Below are positions 46,201-50,985 of a stretch of DNA of 64,000 nucleotides, in pieces. Source of the DNA: Leguminivora glycinivorella (lineage: Eukaryota; Arthropoda; Insecta; Lepidoptera; Tortricidae); contig NC_062975.1 in NCBI RefSeq assembly GCF_023078275.1, positions 13,491,141-13,555,140 on the forward strand, given 5' to 3'. A program made the translations under genes and the position numbers. The notes beneath the pieces were generated by a model that saw nothing but the letters and a program-made list of their open reading frames with translations, was not told the origin of the DNA and did not search any database. The first letter of the stretch is position 1, and every line of letters begins with the position of its first letter.

Positions 46201-48174
46201 TTTGATTTTTGTCGAGCTCCCGATATTTCGACGCAGTTACGAGCTTAAATGCATCATAAAAACTGACGGGACAAACTGTGTTCCGTGCTGATGTAATACA
46301 ACAACATCGAAATGTCGGGAGCTCGACAAAAACCAGAAAGGTAATCACGGTCTATATCATCGTCCTCATCCTCCTTGCGTTAACCCAGCATTTGACGCGG
46401 CTCATGGGAGCCTGGGGTTCGCTTTGACACCTAATTCCAAGATTTGGCGTAGGCACTAGTTTTACGAAAGCGACTGCCATCTGACTTTTCACGCTCTTTA
46501 TCCCGGTAATATAAATTAAAATAAACATCTAGATACCTATGAAGTAATTCGCAGAGCATCTCGGTTCGCCCATAATTTGAACGATAGGGCGGATCTCCCG
46601 GGGCCTAGACTGGCCCTAGAATTTAATCATACAACCAGACGTGAAAAAAATAACTAGAATTTAATTCCCCTGCCCCGACAACATAGCAGCGAGAGTTACA
46701 TAAATATGTTAGGTAAATACTTACTCCAAGTTATTCCTTTCTATTTTAGAAATAAGGATAACGCGCATAAACTTTGGTGAGATATTGCTATACTAGACGA
46801 GCCAACAAATAATACGATACGAATGGTAAAATCCCTTTGATTAATAACTTCAAATAATTACTTCACGCGCAATTAGTTGTGTCACTACATGCATAGTAGA
46901 ATGATCTTATGAGATTATGTCTAATAAATATAAATTAATATCTTTGGCTACCTACCGTTGCGGAAAAACGGATATATAAAACAAAAAAACGGATACGGCT
47001 TGCCGTTCTCGTCCCTAGCTACCTTACCAACATTGTATTGCCATTGTTTAATGACTCGATTACGTCATCCGAGGTTTTTTGTTAATTTGTTTGCAGTCTG
47101 TTTGTGGCTTCACATAATTATCTGCTAATTGCAATTTGCTGTAGGCCTAACTATAGATAACCAGCTTTTTCCGCTTCGCGTTAGAAAGAGACAAAAAGTA
47201 GCCTATGTCACTCTCCATCCCTTCAACTATCTGTGCTTAAAAAAATCACACCAATTCGTCGCTCCGTTTTGCAGTGAAAGACGCACAAACAAACAGATAC
47301 AGACACACACACTTTCCCATTTATAATATTAGTATGGACTAGTATTTACTTCAGTCATACCAATATGGTGCATTCGGGTAATTTCGTAGATCTTTTTTTT
47401 TTAGTATGAATAGGCAGACGTTTGACCACGATCACACCTGATGGTAAGTGATGATGCGGTCTACGGTGGATCACGACCTATGAGATACCTATTTACTCTT
47501 GCTTTAAAGAGACCTGGATTGTACTCATGTGGGAACACAGACTCAGGCAGGGCATTCCACTCCTTGGCGGTTCGCAAAATAAATGTTGAAGCGAAACGCT
47601 TAGTGCGTATTTTTGGAATACTAACCGTCACGCATAACATAACATTATAAAATTATAATTTTATTATTTAAGAAGATGTTGCCTATATTTATAATATTTA
47701 GTAGGTTTCAGCAAAGCACTTATATGTACATGTTTGATATATGACCTATCTAATGTTAATAGTCTAATGTAACGGTTAATTTTAATTAATTAAATTCTAG
47801 AAGTTCCTATTCGCGAGCAAGATAATCTAAGTTTATACAATTGGCTCAGAAGCTCTGCTGAGATTTAGTATTAACTCGAAAACTTAGGTACCAGTGTCCG
47901 AGACCAGAGACAATTGAAATTCCAACTCCGCTAAGTTCCGGCGCAAACCAAAACAATGCCTGGAAGTTACCTTAACAAGATATCCATGTGCGCGGCTCAA
48001 CCCAAACAAGGAGGGCAGGTGTCGGGCCCCGATGACGGTCACGTACAGATTCTTGGACACCGGGTGAAGCGACAACTTGAACCCGATCTCGGGCTCAAGG
48101 CTCCCACTACCAGCCAACTGACTGTCCCGATTTGTATTCAGAATGTTCTTCAACTTATTTAGAGAAAACGCCAT
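10771..48174 (-). CDS. Tandem C2-domain (synaptotagmin-like) protein, four coding exons, 383 aa
   Basis: Spliced gene: join of 48174-47971, 39121-38621, 29177-29039 and 11078-10771, phases 0, 0 and 1, all GT/AG. The product has no signal peptide or membrane segment. C2A covers about residues 28-130, with the strand block GYLVKVKVFPGDNKFETTL followed by WPVWNEDFKFQL. A lysine-rich, probably disordered linker follows (about 131-192), then C2B (about 243-380), ending AWNECLRQPGIPKTFWVNFE as in synaptotagmin C2B domains. Known of the family: C2 domains bind phospholipid, often with calcium held by five aspartates. Seen here: loop 1 of C2A reads LPSLFGLSRAHGYL, and loop 3 of C2B reads SLGCKTKMAKKEILG, with no aspartates, so calcium binding is unlikely. 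Inference: a cytosolic adaptor in membrane traffic. It could be a divergent synaptotagmin-like or tandem-C2 protein; I cannot name the orthologue. Further alternative exons cannot be excluded. Confidence 0.85.
11079..12300 (-). other. Intron 3 of the C2 gene, part near exon 4
   Basis: Intron sequence between the exon 4 acceptor and the first repeat. The overlapping frames at 11371-11624 (both strands) have no homology pattern and are not called. Confidence 0.6.
12300..12450 (+). repeat. LINE/SINE 3' end with (AATC)n tail
   Basis: AAATAAATCAAATC followed by AATCAATCAATC at 12420-12449. This is the kind of microsatellite tail left by some moth retroposons; a similar (TTGA)n tail is at 49425-49445. 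Confidence 0.45.
12662..12810. mobile_element. MITE, CGTCGAAATATCGGGAG family, copy 1
   Basis: Half-element with CCGTGATCATGATGCATG, CGTCGAAATATCGGGAGC and GGTAATCACGGCCTATAT, matching 46126-46350 and 49795-49935. Confidence 0.6.
13011..13376 (+). pseudogene. C-terminal remnant of a non-LTR reverse transcriptase
   Basis: Reads FHPYLVDIPRICTKRFATSF, then LMRTAKEWNSLPAAIFPNSY, then NPITFK. The blocks RT/K-R-x-x-x-S-F-x-x-R-x-x-x-x-W-N-x-L-P and Y-N-x-x-x-F-K are the signature of the C-terminus of Jockey/CR1-type LINE ORF2 proteins. Only about 90 residues remain, 5' truncated, followed by an AATAATAA-type tail. The M at 13011 is not a true start. Not a host gene. Confidence 0.75.
13459..13571. 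mobile_element. Perfect 51-bp palindromic MITE
   Basis: Arms 13459-13509 and 13521-13571 are exact reverse complements (51 bp), separated by 11 bases, with TTAAGCGGGTTACTCACG near each end. It would form a very stable hairpin. No coding. Confidence 0.85.
14056..15343. mobile_element. Non-autonomous hAT-type element, 1288 bp, with 8-bp target duplication
   Basis: Ends TAGAGATGGGTAGGGG and CACTACCCATCTCTA are inverted repeats. The flanks GTTACGTT at 14048-14055 and 15344-15351 are identical 8-bp direct repeats, the hAT hallmark. Both subterminal regions are packed with GGGTAAATACC/GGTATTTACCC words, likely transposase sites (inference). The interior is AT-rich and has no transposase frame; the 84- and 87-codon frames at its ends come from the repeats. 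It sits in C2 intron 3. Confidence 0.9.
15352..16317. other. Intronic stretch, no recognised feature
   Basis: A/T runs and simple words (AATGAATGAAATAATAAC) only. Confidence 0.5.
16318..16496 (-). mobile_element. Helitron-like non-autonomous element, copy 1
   Basis: On the minus strand it starts TCCATACTAATATTATAAAT and ends in a GCCGCGGGC hairpin followed by AAAAGCTAG. The flanking bases are A and T. These are the classic Helitron features (5' TC, 3' CTAG with an upstream hairpin, insertion between A and T). It carries GTGTGTGTCTGTTTGTTTGT, ACGGAGTGACGAATCGACGT and TAGGCTACTTTTTGTCTC. Confidence 0.8.
16497..17970. other. Intronic stretch, no recognised feature
   Basis: Contains TGACAGTGACACTTGACAGT (16860s) and GTGACGTCAC (16970s), both common in this genome. 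No coding pattern; frames at 16658-17722 are not called. Confidence 0.45.
17975..18465 (-). pseudogene. RTE-type LINE, C-terminal and 3' remnant
   Basis: Minus frame 18465-18208 reads LVLYGSECWATKTNDERRLH, VNEMRMLRWMCGVTRLDRIR, then NEYIGGSLTVAPVTEKLRGS and RLAWYGYV. The blocks LYGSECW, MLRWxxGVTRLDRIRN, VAPVxxKLRxxRLxWYGHV are typical of RTE-clade reverse transcriptase C-termini. A frameshift near 18208 separates it from a further piece (EEDDLLRRPQIMGKGQGNDD) ending at about 17975. Truncated, non-functional. Confidence 0.8.
18475..18905. repeat. Dispersed element split by a GC-rich MITE
   Basis: GTTTAACCGCACGTGCCA (18513) on the left, and GCCATCGAGTGAAAAACA with CACCGCACCAACTC on the right, match the uninterrupted copy at 40915-41100. 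The MITE at 18559-18812 lies between them. Confidence 0.6.
18559..18812. mobile_element. Very GC-rich MITE with GACCGGCCACA ends
   Basis: Inverted ends GGACCGGCCACATCAGG / CTGGTGTGGCCGGTCAC and an inner inverted pair CATTTTGTATAGGAAGGACG / CGTCTTTCCTATACAAAATG around a GCGC-rich centre. TTAG flanks both sides, giving a possible 4-bp target duplication. Confidence 0.7.
18927..19825. other. Intronic stretch, minor repeats only
   Basis: An inverted word pair TCGCACTATCTGTAAATG / CGATAGGGACG surrounds 19660, and a trace of SINE family 1 tail (AATAATAAATATTATAGGAC) is at 19420. No genes. Confidence 0.4.
19826..20042. mobile_element. MITE, GGGAGCCGATTTTTGAA family
   Basis: Left GGGAGCCGATTTTTGAATCT and right AAAAAAATCGGCCCCCAGG form imperfect inverted ends. 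Partial relatives are at about 2670 and 22520. Confidence 0.5.
20052..20268 (-). mobile_element. tRNA-derived SINE, family 1, copy 3
   Basis: Minus strand GACGACCGGTCTGGCTCAGT (A box), GGGTTCGAAGGCCGATAAGG (B box), ending toward TATTTATTTATTTCTG on the left. Confidence 0.75.
20305..20473 (+). mobile_element. Helitron-like non-autonomous element, copy 2
   Basis: TCCATACTAATATTATAAAT at the 5' end and AAAAGCTAG at the 3' end, flanked by A and T; same internal words as copy 1. Confidence 0.8.
20474..21083. other. Stretch between two Helitron-like copies
   Basis: No supported gene. The 126-codon minus frame 20597-20977 has no recognisable motif and is not called. Confidence 0.4.
21084..21262 (+). 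mobile_element. Helitron-like non-autonomous element, copy 3
   Basis: Complete: TC start, GCCGCTGGC decayed hairpin, CTAG end, A/T flanks. Direct orientation relative to copy 2, 611 bp downstream of it. Confidence 0.8.
21496..22110 (+). repeat. Dispersed element with three internal ~124-bp tandem units
   Basis: Same family as 1494-1880. The word GGAACTCCTC (last copy CGAACTCCTC) recurs at 21712, 21833, 21959 and 22080, giving unit lengths of 121-126. Each unit holds GACATTTGGTGCAGTGGA and AAGAACAGCATG. The 83- and 68-codon frames here are by-products. Confidence 0.75.
22111..23281. other. AT-rich intronic stretch
   Basis: An inverted pair TTGTCACTGAAAATA / TATTTTTCAGTGACAA at 22559-22618 suggests a small foldback element. 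CGCACTAGTGCG at 23012 is a palindrome. No genes. Confidence 0.4.
23299..23475 (+). other. Short open frame with protein-like composition, unassigned
   Basis: A plus frame between stops reads LFVITRIIKQAHESQISYYT, then KIKFSALRPESVTVLAAALN, then EVTASVAFEQKLALASK and a stop. The alanine-rich end looks more coding-like than its surroundings. I do not recognise a family, and there is no clear start or splice site. Could be a TE or gene fragment or chance. Confidence 0.15.
23961..24678. mobile_element. 718-bp MITE with ~44-bp inverted ends
   Basis: Left CGAGGTATGTATAGTGCTTT followed by TCTCAAACATGGTATGAAAT; the right end is the complement with few mismatches (TTTGAGAAAAGCACTATACA then TGCCTCG). 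A second inverted pair around CATGTTTGAGAAAACA (about 24442) lies inside. No coding. Confidence 0.8.
24688..24870. repeat. Dispersed element with CAGACA-rich end, copy 1
   Basis: ATGAAACATGGCTAAGAACA, CGGTTCATCCGTTCGGGAGC and ACACGTCAAACTTATAACAC are shared with 43080-43340. Confidence 0.7.
25074..25571. mobile_element. TTAA-flanked MITE, family B, copy 2 (opposite orientation)
   Basis: TTAAGACGATACGATACAGG at the left and TCTCGTAGCGTCTTAA at the right; about 498 bp, with the same internal words as 1881-2379 (AAAGATTTTTTCGCAATATC, CTAGTTAATAACACTAGT). Confidence 0.75.
25606..26570 (+). repeat. 60-bp minisatellite, about 16 units
   Basis: Head-to-tail units, mostly exactly 60 bp (a few 55-61), each with GTGGTACGGAACCCTTCATG, CGCGAGTCCCACTCACACTT and GGCCGGTTTTTAGAGATAGA. 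The first six units align base for base every 60 positions. The unit is nearly the terminus of the dispersed element at 35.25-35.86 kb (GTACGGAACCCTCGGTGAGC ... CGCACTTGACCGTTTTT). Three long frames across it are repeat artefacts, not genes. Confidence 0.95.
26785..27012. repeat. Dispersed MITE-like element, CGAAGGGAGTGTTTTAAATC family, copy 1
   Basis: TACGATACAAGTGCG, GAAGGGAGTGTTTTAAATCG, ACACGAGTTACG, CACGTGTATCGTACGACG and CATCTGTACTGAAAA are shared with 34190-34442. Confidence 0.7.
27355..28200 (+). mobile_element. Degenerate pogo/jerky-like DNA transposon
   Basis: At 27508 ATG reads MPRTYKKRLGSRNYRNYSET VLNRAITKV, the usual opening of a Pipsqueak-type helix-turn-helix (HTH_psq) in pogo-family transposases. 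After an interruption, NKYHGKYGKKPGAHP (around 27770-27822) resembles the stretch after that domain. The interruption (about 27595-27705) has GTAGTAGTAGTAG and AAGGCGAGCTTATCC, a LINE 3' end inserted backwards. TTTGGGGTTACTTTGATC words recur in both orientations (27840s, 27977, 28174), like subterminal sites. No DDE part survives. Confidence 0.5.
28201..29038 (-). other. C2 intron 3, part next to exon 3
   Basis: A 48-bp remnant of MITE family B is at 28435-28482 (TTAAGAAGATACGGTAGCG). Otherwise no feature seen. Confidence 0.5.
29039..29177 (-). CDS. C2 gene, coding exon 3 (residues 236-281 plus one base)
   Basis: A 139-bp exon recognised because exons 2 and 4 do not join in frame and the start of C2B was missing. 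The acceptor CCACAG ends at 29178. The reading is RENKKGQLEVTLLYTTSEDG, then LNDVVTLTVNRLRCSVLTMQ, then EQEQYK. The pattern GQLEVTLLYT...VVTLTVNRLRC is the classic opening of a C2B domain. The donor AAAG|GTAAAT at 29038 leaves one base (G), which combines with CT of exon 4 to make alanine. A nearer GT in TGCAGTGTAC would also keep phase but is a poorer donor. The two phase matches plus the domain fit make this exon strong. Confidence 0.82.
29304..29506. repeat. 203-bp direct repeat, left copy
   Basis: From TCTGCTCGTTTGCCTCCTAT to CTATTACGAAAGAA. It differs from the right copy at 29939-30141 by only about four substitutions. Confidence 0.9.
29507..29938. repeat. Dispersed 432-bp element, copy between the 203-bp repeats
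   Basis: Begins TAGTTATTTGTTATACAAGG and ends GTGTTTCCGAGCTAGTGAGG GG. Near-identical to 45596-46026, and its right half recurs at 50268-50479. An inner inverted pair CCACGAGCGAAGTGAGTGG is notable. No coding. Confidence 0.85.
29939..30141. repeat. 203-bp direct repeat, right copy
   Basis: Near-identical to 29304-29506 and immediately adjoining the 432-bp element. No third copy of this 203-bp sequence is visible in the window. Confidence 0.9.
30744..31120. mobile_element. MITE with ~65-bp inverted ends, TATACAG..CTGTATA
   Basis: Left TATACAGAGTGCCCGGTAAT TAATGGACAACC; the right end is the complement. The inner words AAAACCAGGCGACTTTTACT are repeated three times in both orientations, showing internal foldback and duplication. 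The short frames over it are artefacts. Confidence 0.85.
31121..31555. other. C2 intron 2 stretch, nothing firm
   Basis: Two overlapping minus frames (31187-31456) in different phases show no family pattern. Confidence 0.4.
31556..31796 (-). mobile_element. tRNA-derived SINE, family 1, copy 4
   Basis: Minus strand GACGACCGGTCTGGCGCAGT, B box GGTTTGAATCCCGG, and CATGGATGTTTTCTATATAA in the body; tail toward ATTTATTTTATTTAT on the left. Confidence 0.75.
32409..32531. mobile_element. Small Tc1/mariner-type MITE in TA
   Basis: CAGTCAAGTGCAAAAATACG at the left; ATATTTTTACACTTGACG at the right; flanked by TA. The related locus at 41.95 kb lacks it. Confidence 0.7.
32601..32758. mobile_element. 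Small MITE with GTCATCC..ACGTCACA ends
   Basis: GGGATCATCCACATATTACG then TCACACC at the left; ACACTGTGACGTAATATAAT TATGGATGACGCC at the right; C/G-rich middle with CCCCTCCCCCCTCC and GACCCCCCACCCCC. Confidence 0.75.
33212..33795. other. Possible element with 11-bp subterminal repeats
   Basis: At 33729-33780 an 11-bp word (CGGTCACCAAA and variants) occurs about five times in a row. On the other side (33215-33360) TCGCGGCGACCC and TTGTTACCGTTTGGCGACTA carry the same words in inverted sense. Between them an ATG at 33664 reads MPRKPIKLLKYGLR and meets a donor-like GGTAATAT; this could be a first exon, but no partner exon is seen. Confidence 0.35.
34190..34442. repeat. Dispersed MITE-like element, copy 2 of the 26.8-kb family
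   Basis: GATACGAGTGCGG, GAAGGGAGTGTTTTAAATCG and GCACGTGTATCGTACGACGA. Confidence 0.7.
34825..35080 (+). repeat. Tandem ~95-bp repeat with inverted start
   Basis: TTCTGACAGTGACAATGACA at 34868 and its close copy at about 34962, each followed by GCCACAAATTCGT, CACAT.TTGTTACCGT and CGACGACT. TGTCAATGTCACTGTCAG just before is the inverted form. The 92- and 75-codon frames in opposite directions are by-products. Confidence 0.65.
35181..36086. mobile_element. hAT-type MITE with 8-bp target duplication, host of a nested element
   Basis: Ends CAGCGGTTCTCAAACTTATT and CACACTTTGAGAATGGCTG (imperfect inverted repeats). ACTCAGGC is repeated at 35173-35180 and 36087-36094. The middle (about 35250-35860) is a separate insertion. 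Confidence 0.85.
35250..35860 (+). mobile_element. Dispersed element nested in the hAT-type MITE
   Basis: Starts TTAGGGTTCCGTACCAAAAA with GTCTGTCTGTCCGTCTGTC and ends GTACGGAACCCTCGGTGAGC, GAGTCCGACTCGCACTTGAC, poly(T). A very common moth repeat of about 600 bp (from my knowledge). Its end is the ancestor-like form of the 25.6-kb minisatellite unit. Confidence 0.75.
36355..36605. repeat. Dispersed moth repeat
   Basis: CCCGGTTTCCGATTGAGTTG, CACGTGACAATGTAATATTA and GAGCTGATCTGATGATGGAG are words I recognise from widespread lepidopteran repeats; single copy here. Confidence 0.5.
37515..37590 (-). mobile_element. tRNA-like SINE head, family 3
   Basis: Minus strand GTGTGGTCTGAGTCACCGC as A box region and GTGAGTTCAGCCCGGCG as B box region. 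Weak; no tRNA fold tested beyond the boxes. Confidence 0.35.
37600..38488 (-). other. C2 intron 2, part next to exon 2
   Basis: AT-rich, no repeat copy or gene recognised. Confidence 0.5.
38621..39121 (-). CDS. C2 gene, coding exon 2 (residues 69-235)
   Basis: Acceptor TTTCAG at 39127-39122. The exon opens GTC AAA GTG, giving V-K-V, which continues the C2A strand left open by exon 1 (LVK|VKVFPGDNKFE). It ends in AGA before the donor GTGAGT at 38620-38615. At 501 nt it keeps phase 0 on both sides. It encodes the rest of C2A, the basic linker and a tryptophan-containing segment (TWNFDSKLFQNDLKNG, then IGTPDIWRPI) before C2B. A start at the internal GTG would be wrong, because the frame runs through it from the acceptor. 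The long open frame on the opposite strand here is its shadow. Confidence 0.88.
39128..40900 (-). other. C2 intron 1, part next to exon 2
   Basis: AT-rich. A possible tRNA-like B box (GGTTAGATCCCCGG on the minus strand, about 40715) suggests a decayed SINE at 40630-40765. Nothing else recognised. Confidence 0.45.
40915..41105. repeat. Dispersed element, uninterrupted relative of 18475-18905
   Basis: TAGTTGTTTAACCGCACGTG, TTGCCACCGAGTGAAACACA and TTCACCACACCAAC. It provides the empty-site comparison for the MITE at 18.56 kb. Confidence 0.6.
41180..41330. mobile_element. MITE, AAGGTGCATTAGGGTAATT family, copy 2
   Basis: GTGCATTGGGATAATTTCGA at the left, CCCCAATCCCAATGCACTTTA at the right; body GGAATCTTGATATGGTGGAA as in copy 3. 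Confidence 0.7.
42118..42257. mobile_element. MITE, AAGGTGCATTAGGGTAATT family, copy 3
   Basis: TAAGGTGCATTAGGGTAATT at the left and AATTACCCCAATGCACCTTA at the right, 140 bp. The 115-codon frame starting at 42142 begins inside it and is not a gene. Confidence 0.8.
42258..43079. other. C2 intron 1 stretch, nothing recognised
   Basis: No repeat pair or coding pattern noted. Confidence 0.4.
43080..43340. repeat. Dispersed element with (CAGA)n, copy 2
   Basis: ATGAAACATGGCTAAGAACA to CGTCAAACTTACAACACCCC, with a CAGA/CAAA microsatellite at 43240-43295 and an end CGTTTTTGCGTCGGGGGTTA. Confidence 0.75.
44148..44275 (+). mobile_element. Helitron-like element, truncated copy 4
   Basis: ATATTATAAATGGGAAAGTG, then ACGGCAAAACGGAGCGACGA and TGACGTGATTTTTTAAGTGG. 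Both termini are lost. Confidence 0.65.
44519..44667. mobile_element. Tc1/mariner-type MITE in TA
   Basis: TACAGTCACCGGCATAAA at the left; TTTATGCCGGTGACTGTA at the right. The inverted arms continue as GATGATATCTGTACCTTGTC versus GACAAGGTATCAGATATCA; 149 bp. Confidence 0.8.
45130..45435 (+). mobile_element. Two head-to-tail MITE copies (GTAGCCGAATGGCA family)
   Basis: Units 45139-45280 and 45296-45426 each run from TAGCCGAATGGCA to its inverted form TGCCATTCGGCTA and contain GCGCTAGTAGATATCTATCT and CGACAGAGCCAGCG. The outer ends are CAGGGTGGC and CGGGGCCTG. The 77- and 71-codon frames over them are artefacts. Confidence 0.85.
45596..46026. repeat. Dispersed 432-bp element, second full copy
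   Basis: Near-identical to 29507-29938 (TAGTTATTTGTTATACAAGG to GAGCTAGTGAGGGG). Here it is not flanked by a long duplication. Confidence 0.85.
46126..46350. mobile_element. MITE, CGATATTTCGACGCAGTT family, full copy
   Basis: ACCGTGATTACCTTTTTGAT, TGTCGAGCTCCCGATATTTC at the left and GAAATGTCGGGAGCTCGACA, AGGTAATCACGGTCTATAT at the right form inverted ends. Related to 12662 and 49795. Confidence 0.7.
46357..46490. repeat. SINE/LINE 3'-type moth repeat fragment
   Basis: GACGCGGCTCATGGGAGCCT, GGCGTAGGCACTAGTTTTAC and GAAAGCGACTGCCATCTGAC are words typical of the ends of widespread moth SINEs (recognised from general knowledge). Confidence 0.55.
47162..47338 (-). mobile_element. Helitron-like element, copy 5
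   Basis: Minus strand starts TCCATACTAATATTATAAAT. The 3' hairpin is partly deleted (GCGAAGCGGAAAAAGCTGG). Confidence 0.7.
47393..47640. repeat. Dispersed moth repeat fragment
   Basis: CACACCTGATGGTAAGTGAT GATGCGGTC and CAGGCAGGGCATTCCACTCC TTGGCGGT are words I know from common moth LINE/SINE-related repeats. The 69-codon frame here is not a host gene. Confidence 0.5.
47971..48174 (-). CDS. C2 gene, coding exon 1 (residues 1-68)
   Basis: Begins with the ATG of MAFSLNKLKNILNTN and ends with AAG before the donor GTAACT at 47970-47965. It encodes the N-terminus and the first strands of C2A (FKLSLHPVSKNLYVTVIGARHLP). Codon composition is much less AT-rich than the surroundings. The 5' untranslated part is not defined; it may extend beyond 48175 or be preceded by another non-coding exon. 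Confidence 0.85.
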
Positions 48175-48620
48175 GATTTACAAGCAAATATTCACACTGC
48201 GAACCGAGAACCGGTTTGTTTAATTTATCACTTAACGCATTTTTCCATCACCATGCGTTTTAACAATAATTTGCCACTCATATTTCTCCCTGCACTAATT
48301 TAATTATCACTTTATTCACACAACGCGCTGGACGCCGTTAAAACAACCGTGTAACTAACGACTAACTTGTTCGTTCAATTGAAACTCGTATAGATAAATG
48401 AGCGCATAGTTGTCACTTCCCACTATCAAAACATAAAACAACGACCAAGTTACGTAGCGTGACGTTTAACCAAAACTCTAGGTTAACTCTTTCACACTCA
48501 TGTGGTACTCACGCTTCACTAGCGCCACTAAATTATTTCAAATGTGTTTTATTATTGGCTGTATAATGTACCATATGTTACGTCCAGCCAGCGCCATCTA
48601 TCGAAAAATATGTGTATTTC
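48175..48620 (-). promoter_or_regulatory. Presumed 5' UTR and promoter region of the C2 gene
   Basis: Non-repetitive 445 bp upstream of the ATG at 48174. It lacks the TE signatures seen elsewhere and contains AGCGCCACT (about 48520) and AGCGCCATCTATCG (48590-48603). These resemble the core of insect CTCF-type sites, although similar words also occur inside dispersed repeats in this window. I cannot assign a TATA box or initiator. Promoter status is inferred from position only. Confidence 0.3.
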
Positions 48621-48815
48621 TTCAATTAATTGATACGTTGGTAGAGTTAAAGTCGATTCCCTTCTTAACTAATTGTTAGTTGATAGAGATGAAAATGGCT
48701 GAATTTACGACCAGCCACCGAAGACTAAATAAGAAATAGTTATTGGTTAGTTAGTTCTATTGGGCATTTTCCGCACATCGACAACCATCCCTAGTAGCAT
48801 TTGAAAACAATTAAT

Positions 48816-49170
48816 TATACAGAGTGGGGCCTGTAACAAAGGCGAATAATTGAACTCTAGGCTATTCTCCTTATACTGATCAACATTTGTTCGGCGACTT
48901 TTAAAAATAACTTGTATTTTGATTTTTATCACCCTACAAAGTTTTTTCTAAGAGGTAATGTATTGCGAATTCTGTTAAGTCTAAAGTGTGACAGACAACG
49001 TCAATGACAACAATAATGGCGTACATTGAAGCTAATATTTATTTTGTATGAAAAATTAAAAATTTTAAGACTTCATAATTTTTAAAAGTCACTGAACAAA
49101 TGTTGATCAGTATAAGGAGAATAGCCTACAGTTCAATTCTTCGCCTTTGTTACAGGCCCCACTCTGTATA
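48816..49170. mobile_element. MITE with ~75-bp inverted ends, TATACAG..CTGTATA
   Basis: TATACAGAGTGGGGCCTGTA ACAAAGGCGAA at the left, complement at the right; the arms continue through CTTATACTGATCAACATTTG. Same terminal bases as the 30.7-kb MITE but a different body. Confidence 0.85.
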
Positions 49171-49289
49171 TGTTATTAATGATGATATTGATAATTCAAT
49201 GTATTTTTATAAAAAAAAATTTTGACATTTAGAATTTATTCTAGAAGTTTTTAGGCTAGTATTTTTTATACAATTTAAATTGCTATCAT

Positions 49290-49446
49290 TTTATTAATTC
49301 AAGTTTTAAAACAATATTGTTTATTGCACCAATAAATTGCTCTGATATTTAGAATAAGATGAATTTTGTACATTGTTGACAATTTAAAAGTGCTTATTGT
49401 AAGCCTATTTGAATAAAGAATATTTTGATTGATTGATTGATTGATT
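49290..49446 (+). repeat. LINE/SINE 3' end with (TTGA)n tail
   Basis: GAATAAAGAATATTTTGATT then GATTGATTGATTGATT. No coding part recognised. Confidence 0.45.
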
Positions 49447-49794
49447 TACCGTTGGGGTGCTCTTGCCAACGGTTGGTTTATTGTTGGGAGATGATAAGAT
49501 AATCGGTTTAACAACAAAGCCCCAATAAATATTGGACCTTCCGCATGGAGCTTCTGTTGTTTTTACCACACACGTGTAACATTGGACCCAATATTGTACC
49601 TATTTTTCGTAAAAAGACGAAGTAGCACTAGCCACCTCAAAAGAGTAATTAAAGAACATACTTAGCCAACTTTACAACTTTGCCCATCGATTCACAGTTC
49701 AGTAAAAGAAATATGACTCTAAAATATTTAAAAGTTACAATAGTTATGCCTACATGTCCACTGTCCACCTTTGCGTAACTATTTGAAGAGTTTT

Positions 49795-49935
49795 GAATGA
49801 TTCACGGTTATTTTTATTAAAGTTACAATATTGGCCGGTATACAGACCGTGATTACCTTATTGATTTTTGTCGAGCGCCTGATATTTAAGTACGCACTTT
49901 ACGCAGTTACATGCATCATGAATCATGATCATGTA
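49795..49935. mobile_element. MITE, CGATATTTCGACGCAGTT family, decayed copy
   Basis: GATTCACGGTTATTTTTATT, ACCGTGATTACCTTATTGAT and GTTACATGCATCATGAATCA. Confidence 0.55.
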
Positions 49936-50267
49936 AAACAGTTTTCCGTCAATATAAGAATAAGTAGGTATATGTCTATTTTAATGTTTACTCTCTATTT
50001 ATTTAAGTTTACTCTCTGTTTATTTAATTTCTCTAAGTACATATGTAGCGATGGGCAGTCATGTTAAAGGTTAAAGGGCAAAGTTGTAAACTTCGGTATG
50101 TTGCAAATGGGAATTAACTGGTATAGTTGAACATTAATTGTGTAATCCGATACTTACTATAATGGTCTTAAATACCAATTAGGTACGTGAAGGGGTTAAC
50201 TAGGTCAGATAGGGAAAATATACACTTAGGATTCAAATAAGTGAGTGTTTTTCAGAGTAGGTATACG

Positions 50268-50479
50268 CAAAAAATGCGTTTATCACTGCTTCCAGTAGTT
50301 CCACAGGTGGTAAATCATCGTTATTACGTTAGATTCACCTACTTTTATCAATTTTAAAGCAGTTAATTTTACTTTATTCAAGGTCAAATTACTTTATACC
50401 CACTAGTGGATAAAATGCGTTTTTACCCGCAGGTATTAAATGACAAAACACGTGTTTCCGAGCTAGTCAGGGGAAAAAA
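50268..50479. repeat. Dispersed 432-bp element, right half
   Basis: From CGCAAAAAATGCGTTTATCA to CCGAGCTAGTCAGGGG; matches the right half of 45596-46026. Confidence 0.8.
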
Positions 50480-50985
50480 TATATAATACAAGGCACTTTT
50501 ATCATCTGAAATAATTTATGAGTTGAATAATAGGTGATGAGCAACCTTGGTATACGAGCAACCCTGAAATTGCGAAAAAAAAATTAGGTTGTTTTATATA
50601 ATTATAATTAATACATTTTGCCTGAAAGTAATAATTGTCGCGATTCTCGGATTGGTCCCATAGTAAAAGTTATTTAGTAGGTACCTAATGTAATGACACC
50701 TAATGATCTAGGTATATGGGATGGGATATCTTCACCCAATAGAGTAGTTAGGTACCTACTGCAATAATTCGCTAGGTACATACTTTCAGTAGACCGACCC
50801 GCGTGCAGTGCGTAAGAATTTCGGGATCAATTTAACTGGGGACTGACCTACATTAATATAGACAATAAAAAAAGTCCATATCCTTTAATAATAAACATCG
50901 GAGGGTACTTAGCCAACGTCACATTCGCTTACGCTTCTCAAACGCCGATGCTTAATAGTAATAGTTAACTCTCCCTATCGCTCTT

